Origin: Glebionis coronaria
Lineage: Eukaryota; Streptophyta; Magnoliopsida; Asterales; Asteraceae
Assembly (NCBI GenBank): GCA_025667525.1
Contig: CM046876.1
Coordinates: 537,094,038 to 537,158,037 of the forward strand
Direction: 5' to 3'
DNA length: 64,000 nucleotides
The position numbers and the translations under genes were made by a program. Every line of letters starts with the position of its first letter. Position 1 is the stretch's first letter. Under the pieces are notes generated by a model. The model saw only the letters and a list, made by a program, of their open reading frames with translations. It was not told where the DNA came from and searched no databases. This document shows, in pieces, positions 54,935 through 64,000 of the stretch.

Positions 54935-57185
54935 ATCTCCCCCTAAAGGAGGTCACTCCAAAGTATAAGGGGGTTACCCGAGTTACAAGACAATAAAGAT
55001 AAACCTAGCATACTATGCTTGTCTTGAGCTAGTAGTCTTCGTCTTTCTTTTCTTTTTCTTTTCTGGTGAATATGTTGATGTGATCTTTGATATCAATCTT
55101 GAACATTTATTTCTTGCCTTGATCTTGTGCATCATCACTTGTGATCTTCGCCTCTTCGTGACTTCAAGTCCCACATACTTATATCTTGTAATTCTTGAAA
55201 GCTTCATAGTTTGATACAGCGGAAGACTTGACTTTTTAGGCTTTCTTGAATTTGTTGAAGTAGAAAATATAAGCATGTGAGGACGACTTCATCTCTGACT
55301 CCGCAACGCCATCGTCTTCAAATGCCGCAACATAAGTAGACACGAACAAAATGGCTTTGAACATTTCACTCTAATTCGGTAGCATTTTACCTCCGGTCGG
55401 TGAAGACCGTTGGACGATATACAAAATATCGTACTTGTGACAGGTAGATTTAATTAAAAATATCCTTGACAAGATTTCGCGGGTAAACCCGTTCTCTTTA
55501 CTCGACCGTCCAAAGCTGACTACGAACGTAAAGAGTGAATCATTTAGAGAAACTTATCCGCATGATTGAAGCCGTCAATTCTGATTCCTGGAACACAAGT
55601 TTGATTCATTAAAGAATCGCACCATCGTTGCTTTCCAGTTGTCACGAGCTTGATTCATATTGAATCTTGCAAGTTATCTAGCAAGTGTTGTTTGACGTTA
55701 ACACTAGAAGGATTTCCACTCATCACTGTGAACACTAAGGTGTCACTCTGAGTGTTCTGGCAAGATCACTGAGATATTGCGTAGAGGCCTGGAACGTGTT
55801 TAAATTCAATTAAGAATTAAACAACTGTTGCTTTCTAGTTATCACAAGTTTGATTCATAAAGAATCGCACAAGTCACCTACCATGAGCTTTTTAATGTTT
55901 GCTCAAGAATGATTTCCCTCTTCATTGTAAATACTTTCATATTACTCGGATGTTCAGGCAAGATCATGAAGATTTTGCGTAGGACTCTTAATATGTTTAT
56001 TACTTTTCACAGTGTGTGAATAAGCAAGTAAATATGGAAGTGTGTCCTAATGAGATATTTGATGATCTCAAATGGCTCTAGAATCGATCGTGCACTTTGG
56101 ATATTTAGTGATCGGAGGCTGGAGAGGAGTGCCACCATTTCAATACCAATTTACTCGGAGTGAATAAATCGATAGATAACGTGTTGATCTCCGTGTGATT
56201 AAAACAAATATCTTTTGAGAGATATCTGAGTTAGTTGGGATGGGTTGTGCATTGCATCACTGGGTCCATGATGTCTATCTTCAATATCTAGCATCATTAA
56301 AAATGATCTCAATAGTTAACGAGTTAAACCGGTTTCTGCCTAAGGTTGTAAGGAGGGCTTCTTTGTTTTCACCCTTTATCTTTACAATTCTTTTTCATTC
56401 TTCAACCCCTTCAATGCTTCCCAATACGTCATAATTAGCACCTTGTTGTGATTGCTCCAGTGGTAACTTAAGTACTTGGTCAGCATTCAGCTACGTTCAC
56501 AATCTTTCCAAAGGACTACTATTTCTAGTTATGGAATGTCCTTGGGAAGATTCCTCCGGTTTTGGAAGAATCATTGGACTTAACCTATCCTACCATCCTT
56601 ATGTCACCACAATCTTCATCGTCGCGAAATAAATGGGTTGAGGGTAAGTATATGTCACCATGAAAATCCATTTTGTTGTGCAAATCCGTTTTGCTCCCCC
56701 TTAACATATGCCACGATATTCGAAAACATTTCGTACATGTCGGGATGAGCTATCACATTAAGTCAAGCCATTTTTTATTAATCATTTCCCATGTTAAATC
56801 ACATTTTCTCCCCCATATTAAAAATATTAACCCAACTGATATTTTTTATATCAATTGATTTAATGAAGTTTTAACAAAGTTTCTGGGAAGAAAAATGCAA
56901 GTCTGTTTTATCTTCATGATACCAATTTGTGAGATATGATACCGATTTGAAAAGTGATCACATATTCACCATATTAGAGTAAATTGACAAGGTTGGACCT
57001 GATTGATGATACCGATTTGAAAAGTGATCACATATTCACCATATTAGAGTAAATTGACAAGGTTGGACCTGATTGATGAGAACATCATATGATAAGATCA
57101 AATGGTTCTTGTCGGAAAATGTTGGTCGCCTCGTCACCTCTGAAGTCATCTCTTGACACCACATGCATTTGGTTGAGGTTCACTC
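54935..57185 (-). other. 3' non-coding region of element F
   Basis: About 2.2 kb with no gene. 56240-56450 and 56095-56130 match the 3' region of E in inverted orientation. Two tandem related units of about 195 bp (55585-55990) correspond to the duplicated unit in E. Purine tracts on the minus strand (54935-54952 and about 56690-56700) resemble polypurine tracts. Confidence 0.8.
56938..57077. repeat. Perfect 70-bp tandem duplication in element F
   Basis: Two adjacent copies starting GATACCGATTTGAAAAGTGA with period 70 and no visible difference, so the duplication is recent relative to the element. Confidence 0.95.
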
Positions 57186-57358
57186 AAATGTGAAGGATTG
57201 GATACCTCAACATTTGAATTACTATTTACCTAAGGTTGTTTAGGATTGTTATCGTCATGCCCAACTTGATGTGGATTATCTTGAAGATTCTTAGTTGTGA
57301 TTGGTACCTCACTAACGACATCAGAACCGTAGTGAGAAAGATTAGCAACGAGAGCAGC

Positions 57359-58945
57359 TTAGGCTGAGTGAATGTCATCACAATCTGAATCATATGCATC
57401 AAGGTCATCTACTTGATATGTTGCATTAGAAGTAGAGACGACTGCAATGCCTTCATTAACTACTGCCCCTGGGTCTGCAAGAAATGCTAATTCCTCTGAA
57501 TCCAAAGTCTTTCCCTTATATTGAGCATCGACCAAATACATCTTCTCCCGAAACCACGTTGCATCCCTTCTCTTTTTTGGCTGAGTGCATTGCCTAGCCA
57601 TATGACCTTGTCCTCGACAATTATAGCAAGTCACAACCTTTTGAGGACCAATGGAACTTCCACTTCTATTTTCACTAGCTTGAGTATTCACAGCTTGAGC
57701 ATTCACAATCCTTGGAGTTGGTCCATGTGAGTTTTTCCTTCCTTGAATGGATTGCACCGTCACTTGACCGTCTTGAATAGTGGCTTGTTGGCGAGGATTT
57801 GAAGAAGTGTGGAGCTGATTGTTCGTTGGTGGAAAACCTCTAGTTGCAACAAGTTTTGACAAGTATGTAGTGAGATGGTTCAAGACATCAGTTGGCGTAT
57901 CATTTGGAGTAAAGACCGGTTCTTGAATTGGTGGAAGTTCATTGGAATAGAAGGCTTGTGCTTGTGGTGCTTCAATTGGAAAATATCCTTGCTGAGGAGT
58001 ATAGCCTATTAGAAAAGTAATAGCTTGTGATAGTGCTGGTGATGCCTGATGTGTTGGTTGCGGTGGATAAGGTTGTTGAAGAACACTTTGTTGAAATGCT
58101 TGTTGTGGCATCATTAGTGGTTGATAAGATGGTTGTTGTGGTTGCTGATATGTGTGTGGTGGTTGCTGCAAGTATGATGGTTGTTGATAAGTGTAAGCCA
58201 AGTGTGGTTGGGGACTCATTTGTTGAGAAGCATACATGGCAAGTGGATCATGGACTTGAGGTGTTGACAACCGATCCTCGATCACGTGACATTCGTGTTG
58301 TTGAAGAAAAGCTTGAAGTTGATCCATGTTAGTTTGATGCAAATCCTTAGCCAATTTAACAACTGTCATGTACTTGCTCCATTCGGAAGGAAGAGTGTTC
58401 AAATACTTGGTGTTTAACTGAAATGTCAGAATTGCCAAGCCATAAATGTTGAGCTCATTCATCAATAAAGTTAATCTCAAATAATAATCATTGAGAGTCT
58501 CCCCGGAAACATAGACAAACTTATCAAACGTATCATATAGCTTACACTCTCGTTCTTGTTTAGTTAACGAGGTGCCTTGCATTAGAACACGAATTCTATC
58601 CCATAACTCTTTGGCAACTTTATGTTTACTGACGAGTTTGTAGACATCTGAAGTAAGGACTTGGAGAATGATGTTTGTAGCTTGTTTATCACACTTATCT
58701 TGAATGTTAGCATCTCCAGTTAATTCACCCGTTGTGCGAGGACGAGTAACTGCACCTTCCGTCAAAGTACCATATACCAATGGTCCATTGAGCACCGATG
58801 CCCAAATTAGATGTCCGTTCTCTTTATTCAACATATAAAGTTCCATTCTTGATGCCCAATCCTCGTAAATTGTCTTCACCAACATTGGTGGACGGTTATC
58901 CGTACCCGAGAGGATGGACTTATCCATAAGAGATGTGTACTCCAT
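57359..58945 (-). CDS. Element F Gag, intact
   Basis: A 528-codon frame with no interruption. ATG at 58945 gives MEYTSLMDKSILSG, followed by the gag N-terminal motif DNRPPMLVKTIYEDWASRME. Next come the UBN2-type core (VAKELWDRIRVLMQGTSLTK, ERECKLYDTFDKF, NDYYLRLTLLMNELN, LNTLPSEWSKYM), a long Gln/Pro/Tyr-rich low-complexity part (about residues 235-330) and the zinc knuckle CYNCRGQGHMARQC with all ligands (about 57625-57585). The frame ends at TAG/TAA-type stop 57359-57361, after which gag-like sense continues briefly (AALVANLSHYGSDVVSEV), suggesting a CAA/CAG-to-stop change. Gag of this type forms virus-like particles and binds element RNA. No pol follows. Confidence 0.92.
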   Translation of the reverse strand: MEYTSLMDKSILSGTDNRPPMLVKTIYEDWASRMELYMLNKENGHLIWASVLNGPLVYGTLTEGAVTRPRTTGELTGDANIQDKCDKQATNIILQVLTSDVYKLVSKHKVAKELWDRIRVLMQGTSLTKQERECKLYDTFDKFVYVSGETLNDYYLRLTLLMNELNIYGLAILTFQLNTKYLNTLPSEWSKYMTVVKLAKDLHQTNMDQLQAFLQQHECHVIEDRLSTPQVHDPLAMYASQQMSPQPHLAYTYQQPSYLQQPPHTYQQPQQPSYQPLMMPQQAFQQSVLQQPYPPQPTHQASPALSQAITFLIGYTPQQGYFPIEAPQAQAFYSNELPPIQEPVFTPNDTPTDVLNHLTTYLSKLVATRGFPPTNNQLHTSSNPRQQATIQDGQVTVQSIQGRKNSHGPTPRIVNAQAVNTQASENRSGSSIGPQKVVTCYNCRGQGHMARQCTQPKKRRDATWFREKMYLVDAQYKGKTLDSEELAFLADPGAVVNEGIAVVSTSNATYQVDDLDAYDSDCDDIHSA

Positions 58946-59095
58946 TTTGATAAGTAAAGATTTACAAAAGGTTGATCGAACAATAAGAGAAAGTAAATTT
59001 GCTTGCTTTCGTGTGTAGAAGTCGAGAAATAATGTTGAAATCCCCTAAAATATGTTCTCGATAAACCAAAAATTCCAAGGCACACAAAAACTCAC

Positions 59096-59690
59096 GGATA
59101 AGTGAAAAATGTTAACTTTCGGAATCCAATGAATTTACCTTTAGAAACTTCAAGAATATAGTGAATTTCAACTTTCGGATAAGTGAAAAATGTTAACTTT
59201 CGGAATCCAGTGAATTTTTTAGCAATTTTCGGATAACTTGAAAATTCACCTTTCGGATATTCTATGTTTTCCCACTTTCGGATAAATCGCAAAAATACTT
59301 TCGGATAAAAGGTTAACTTTCGGGAAAGTTGTAATATAACTTTCGGGAAAAGTTTCACTTTCGGGAAATGTATTGATAAACTTTCAGAGAGTAGATGAAT
59401 TAATACAAAGATAAAAATAAAATTTCCATTAAACTTTCCCAACAAATTAAACTTTCGGGAAAAGTTTAAAAAATTAAACTTTCGGGAAAAGTATTGATAA
59501 ACTTTCGGAAAGAATTAATTTGTCAATACTTTCGAGAAAATTTTCATTTTTGGGAAAAGCTTAAGTCGACTTTCGGATAAACCTGTTTGTTTTCCCACTT
59601 TCGGAAAAACTGAAGAGTTGAAACTTTCGGATAAACTAACTTTTCACTTTCGGATAATCTATAAAACCCTTTTCCGAAAGTAATAAAGCA
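59096..59690 (-). repeat. ACTTTCGGA array in leader of F
   Basis: About 25 copies of the core (A)ACTTTCGG(A/G)(T/A)AA with irregular spacing of 15-35 bp; on the sense strand TTATCCGAAAGT. The longest unit, GTTAACTTTCGGAATCCA(A/G)T, is duplicated at 59109 and 59190. It lies between primer site and gag. Confidence 0.9.
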
Positions 59691-59948
59691 GACAGCTGAT
59701 GGAAGCTGTTTTTCGGATCTAACACACGAAATTAAGATTTTAAGCCAAATAATGATCCAACCACCCAAAAACTTTTGTGTTTTTAACCAAAGTAACAATA
59801 CCAAATCTCTACCACAACTATGTAGATGATTTGTATCAAGAATAAACCATAAAAAAACACAAAAAAAAAATTGGATCAAATGATTTTGGATTAAAATAAA
59901 CACAAAAATCAAGAACACAAACACATAAACAATACAATCATCTCATGG

Positions 59949-59961
59949 CTCTTGATACCAT
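59949..59961 (-). other. Primer binding site of element F
   Basis: Plus strand GCTCTTGATACCA, a one-base-longer variant of the initiator-Met primer complement (TGGTATCAAGAGC), 2 nt from the LTR. Confidence 0.8.
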
Positions 59962-59963
59962 TT

Positions 59964-60292
59964 GTAGGATATTATAAATCTTGCTTATATTCTAGAGAGA
60001 GAAAGAGATAGAGAGATGGTGAGAACACACACTTTAGAGAGAGAAAGTGAAAGGAAAACACCTTCAACTATATGAAATTATGAGTGAACCACACCCTCTC
60101 CATCAAAGGAGAGGGTTTATATACCAAGTCCATAAGATAGGTTTAGACTTACATTGTTGGGTCGGCCATACATGACATGGACCGGGCTTTTCCTTGTTAA
60201 ATAAATATAAAGATACTAAACTACGAGCTACTACATAATATATTGTCGGAGTGAGCGAATCTTCATAAATACGTAAAAACGTATTTCTAACA
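59964..60292 (-). repeat. 5' LTR of element F
   Basis: 329 bp, TGTAGGATATT to TTCTAACA. A TATA box on the minus strand lies at 60117-60124. Confidence 0.92.
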
Positions 60293-60297
60293 CATAC

Positions 60298-60964
60298 TTA
60301 TTTGCTTTCCTTTTCATAGATTTTAAAGGCAAATAAGATACATATACAAATACGGATTATATGCTTTTGAAATGGTGAAGTTTAGGAAGGACCTCGATAG
60401 AACTTCAGTTAGTTATATCGAAAATCTAAAATACTATATCATAACAACAGAATGCTAATAATAATTTCTCTGCAACAATTAGCTAAATAGGCCATTGTGT
60501 ATGAGTAATGTTCCAAAATATTTGTTGCGTGTATCTCTACATTTGCATATTTTTATAGATTTCATTGACCTATCCCGTCTTCTAAAACTTCACATTTGCA
60601 TATTTTACAATAAATATATTTCGTGAGGGAAGTATGCTAGCTCTCTTCCTGGTTGTAGACTTCACTCTCAAATAAGGATCGATTATGCATGTTTCGAGGA
60701 TCGATTATGATTGAAATCAAACAATCATCATGTCAAAACATCACACGGGAAAAAATAAGGACAGTGGAAGAAAAGATTAACATTGAATGTTAATTATTTC
60801 GGTTACATTTGTTCTATATATAAAGAATGAAACGGTGTGATCTGTGTGAAGCATTGTGATGCCTCTTCACTTTATAGATGTTCTAAACTAACCTAAACTA
60901 TATCTTCCTAAGTGTGTGTTGGTCTTTGGCCCAGACTACAAAAACCTGTAGGCTTTATTAAGCA
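60298..60964. other. Intergenic sequence between F and the Helitron-like element
   Basis: AT-rich, continuous with 54416-54599 before F inserted. No ORF, RNA gene or repeat that I recognise. Confidence 0.5.
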
Positions 60965-61994
60965 CTAGTCATGTGCCCGCGCAATGCGGCGACGGGTACC
61001 CGTATTATATATATCGATGAAAAAAAATTCGAAGTACTTTTGTATGATACGATTTTCAGCGCATATTTGTGTGCTACAAATGAGCAGTTACAATTTGTGT
61101 GATAAATGACCCATTATAATTTTTTAATGGGATATTTTAAGTGGTTTAATGGAAAAATATAAATATTAAAAGCCGTCACTTAATTATTTGTGAAGGAAAT
61201 TTTTTATTTACAAGCTATTAAATTTTTTATTTTACTTTATGTAAAATGTTTTTATTGAAAATTTTAAACCTTTTATTAACAGAACATACTATGTAAAGAT
61301 ATAAATATATAAGGTTAACAATAATATTTTTTGTAAAATAGGCTTATATATTACCCAAGCAAACTAAGATTTGGGCTTGTTTATCAAACAAGGTCTAGTC
61401 ATTTAGGGGTTTTATGTGTCAAAGTCACAACTCACAAACACATATACGCAGCCACCGATGTTCTCATCTTCTCCTTTTAAAATAAAATAAAATGTATTCA
61501 TCTTTTTTGCTTCACCATAGCTTCTACTACATGGAAACAAAGTCAAAAAGTTTTTTTATTATTATTGCTATAGCTTCTGCTTATCTTAATATCATTTCAT
61601 CAGATATGACATCACACCTGGTTTAATTCACGCCTCCGTTAAATCACGTCATCATAAGAAAATACCTTCGAATATACTCGAAAAATCAGACCTGGTGCCG
61701 AAAAATGGAACTCATATTTTTCCGACTTTGACGAGGTGGTGGTTTTGGCGAGGTGGTGATAACATCATGACGACAACTTCGATGGTGGTTCTGGAGACGG
61801 TGGTGGTTCCGTCAATGATGACTGTTGTTGACACTGCGTATCTCGGTGGTCTTATGGCGGTGTATGAAGAGTGAGTTATTTGTTTCCAGATTTCAAGATA
61901 ATGTTTTATTTTAAGTAAGTGTGCTTTTCTGAATTTTTCAGACTTTCTAAAAATAAAAAGTCCCAAATACTTTATTATATAGTAAGAAGTAAGA
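60965..61994 (-). mobile_element. Helitron-like non-autonomous element
   Basis: On the minus strand it starts TCTTACTTCTTACTATATAATA (host A before it) and ends with a GC-rich stem region (CCGCATTGCGCGGG) followed by CATGACTAG and host T. That is the Helitron pattern of a TC start, a hairpin about 10 nt before CTRR, and A/T insertion site. About 1.03 kb, no helicase or Rep sequence. Gene-like content is absent; the ORF at 61712-61966 is repetitive and probably chance. Confidence 0.6.
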
Positions 61995-62017
61995 TGTTCA
62001 TGGGCCTTGTAGATTTT

Positions 62018-62124
62018 TACAAATATACTTAACCTATAATTAAATTACATAGTTTATGTGAATAAAGAAAGGTTAAGTCCATATATTAGTACAAATATAC
62101 TTAACCTATAATTAAATTACATCT
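62018..62124. repeat. Direct duplication of a 33-bp segment
   Basis: ACAAATATACTTAACCTATAA with following bases occurs at 62018 and again at 62092, period 74, just right of the Helitron-like end. Confidence 0.85.
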
Positions 62125-62168
62125 AGGTAAATAACTTTAAGTATTACTAGTATAGTCACTAAAACCGG

Positions 62169-62490
62169 CTAATTCGTAACGATATACGTAATATGACCTG
62201 TTAATTTTCCAAATAGATTAATAATTATTTTCAAATTTCCACCTAGACTATATCCACCTAACTGGATATCAATTAAGGCTTTGCGCAATAAAATCATTAA
62301 AAACATTAGCTTGGTTACAATGAAAGATCGAGTTATACCTTTCGTGTTCCCAGCTAACTTCATTGAAATCTCCCACGAGAATTTCATTTCAATCATTGAT
62401 TGCATGTAAAAAACTTGTCCATAAGGTCTTTTTGTCATTAAAGTCTTGAGGAGCATAAACCGCAACAAGAAGAGTAGATGTCTTTAAGCT
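62169..62490 (-). pseudogene. LINE endonuclease fragment
   Basis: Minus-strand remnant of the exonuclease/endonuclease (APE-type) domain of a plant L1-like LINE. In shifting frames it shows VAVYAPQDFNDKKTLW, EILVGDFNEV (the GDFN motif) and SLIDIQLGGYS. Frameshifts and a stop break it and no RT part is seen. The APE domain nicks target DNA for LINE insertion; this piece is dead. Confidence 0.65.
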
Positions 62491-63420
62491 GCTACAAAGT
62501 TTGTTTCAATTACTTTTATGCTCTTTATGAATGCACCCTTATTTCTAAACACATAAAATACCCCAGACTGTCGATGTCATAGAAAAATCAAATACGAGTT
62601 ACCCTAAAAACTCCTAATTGCAATGCTTGAGAATGTTACTTTCTTTGTTTTATGCCTTAAGGGATGTGCAAGTGTTTTGTTGTTCGTGAAGAAATGAGTC
62701 CATAGTGTGAGCAACATAAGATTATGCATATATTTTGTCCGACATATTTATAGAGTATGTTACATATGTAATGTAAATGACAATTAAGTGAGGTGTGGTT
62801 AGGTGTATGCATCCTTTCACTTTAATTAGGTAAGTAAATCATGAAAAGATCAATGATCATAAACGGGCAACTTAGCATAAACATATCATATGCATTAGCT
62901 TACCCAAATTGTGAGGATAATCCTCTATTTTATAACACAATTAGATTTACAAGGAGGGTTATGAATCATACTCAACATCACGATAGTTATGATCTTGTCT
63001 TTGAGAAGGACACAAATTACACCGTCGGTGTATTATTAGTGAAGGGTAGAGAAAGGTGGCGGGTAATCTTTTGCAGATTCAGCTGTGCAAGTAGTGTATC
63101 AATGTATGCATCCTGATCGTGTATCATCTCAATGTATCATTAGTGATGGCATGTTTGTAGTGTGCAACGATCGACATGCATGAACAAACTAGTGTAGATT
63201 CACTGATTCACTAATCACGCAAAATGGTGTACACTCTAGATTTAGATGGGCTTGGATGCGTTTTATGGCGGATCCAAATATTAATTGGGCTGAAATAATG
63301 AAAGCAAGCTAGGCTACCTAATTTGGACATGGTTCCAAATCTTAAATACCCAAAAACTTTTATAAAATATTTCGATTCACTCGTAACAACCCCAAAAACC
63401 CCTATGTCTCATTGACGAAT
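62491..63420. other. Unassigned region
   Basis: AT-rich. One ORF of 91 codons (62841-63116, plus) starts MKRSMIINGQLSINISYALA and has no feature I can assign. No RNA genes or repeats seen. Confidence 0.4.
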
Positions 63421-63486
63421 ATGAAAATCCAAATCGCTGCAGATTCTGACGCTGAAGAAATCATCGTCGATCATCAACATATATAT
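63421..63486 (+). CDS. Possible first exon of an unknown gene
   Basis: ATG at 63421 opens 22 codons, MKIQIAADSDAEEIIVDHQH and two more, richer in GC and codon-like than its surroundings, ending at a donor-like ATAT|GTATGT. The upstream 150 bp could be a 5' leader. The rest of the gene would lie beyond 64000 or be absent. Weak. Confidence 0.2.
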
Positions 63487-64000
63487 GTATGTTTCTTCTG
63501 CTACATGCTTATACAAAAAATATTTGCTGGAAAAACAATCTCTTTAGTTTTTTTTTCTTTTTTTATAAAAAATGCTAAATAAATTTAAGTTTTTTGACGT
63601 TTAGTTCCAAACTAAACATAGGCTTAATCTACATTGATTTGTAGATTATTAAATATACATTCGTTTGTGATTTAGTTTTCATAGAGGAAGCAACAAAGGT
63701 AGTAAGGAAATATGTAGGGCCTTAGGCCCTTAACTAGCGTTTTTTGCAAAAAAAAACTAGCTAAAAACAAATACCATTCATAACAATTAACATTGATTAA
63801 AATAGAAAAACGTATATGGGAACAACTTAGGTCTAACTTCCCTAAAACGTGGAGGCCATGTGTCGTTTCACACCTCACACGTCCTCAAACGCGGCTTTGA
63901 AATTGTACTACAAAGTGCAAAGGTTTCCATGCTCTTGCCGGCCAGAATGACCACAAATTGATAATGATGTTGTTGCTGGTTAACAATAATATTTGCTTCT
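63487..64000. other. Window end, nothing assigned
   Basis: AT-rich sequence with poly-T and poly-A runs (63548-63570, 63747-63760). No recognisable gene or repeat partner within the window. Confidence 0.4.

Larger units (their letters stand above)
54605..60292 (-). mobile_element. Element F: gag-only Sirevirus-like Copia derivative
   Basis: Target duplication CATAC (54600-54604 and 60293-60297), LTRs of 330 and 329 bp, primer site, 1-kb leader with repeat array, intact gag, then directly a 3' non-coding region homologous to that of element E and a purine tract (54935-54952, minus strand). Protease, integrase, RT and RNase H are absent. The layout matches TR-GAG-type non-autonomous elements that borrow pol proteins. 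LTRs differ at about 19 sites by eye (near 6%). Confidence 0.9.

Noticed and set aside
62841..63116. 91-codon ORF as a host gene
   Set aside because: No domain, no codon or composition signal, no recognisable neighbours; left as unassigned.

Overview
The window is repeat-dominated nuclear DNA from a flowering plant. The evidence is plant-type Ty1/Copia and chromodomain Ty3/Gypsy LTR retrotransposons, initiator-Met primer sites, a CACTA transposon, a Helitron-like element and a broken plant F-box/LRR-type gene. The gag families and the extra ORF at 2.6-4.2 kb resemble ones I know from the daisy family (Asteraceae), so that is the best family-level guess, by inference only. No intact host gene was recognised and no tRNA or rRNA genes were seen.

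I label the elements A to I. Left flank (1-5774): a Copia element B on the minus strand (5' LTR 5367-5774, gag, protease, integrase), cut by Copia A (5' LTR 906-1270, body off the left edge) and by insertion C (2466-4161), which carries a long ORF of unknown function. B ends 7 bp before the ATG of an F-box gene.

Core (5782-54415): the F-box/LRR pseudogene is split into three pieces (5782-6314, 50106-50353, 54344-54415) that read on from one another. The first gap is Copia D (6315-50105). D was hit twice. Copia E (6327-29473, Sirevirus-like) sits in its LTR and itself contains the young Gypsy/Tekay-type element G (13686-25035). Non-autonomous element H (30429-44916) sits in D's RNase H and itself contains a large non-coding Gypsy-like derivative I (30552-41472). 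The second gap is CACTA element 50354-54340. Matching 5-bp or 3-bp target duplications support D (one mismatch), E, G, H, F and the CACTA element. LTR divergence counted by eye falls with nesting: D about 8-9%, E about 3%, G 9 differences in 3009 bp.

Right flank (54416-64000): element F (54605-60292), a gag-only relative of E with an intact 528-codon gag; a Helitron-like element (60965-61994); a LINE endonuclease fragment; and about 1.5 kb of unassigned sequence.

The most interesting observations are: (1) element G appears to encode gag-pol in one reading frame interrupted by three tiny GT-AG introns, with the first intron supplying the Gag stop codon; (2) four different LTR elements (A, E, F, H) carry short tandem-repeat arrays in the same place, the untranslated leader after the primer site; (3) a perfect plant snRNA-type promoter element lies inside the CACTA transposon.
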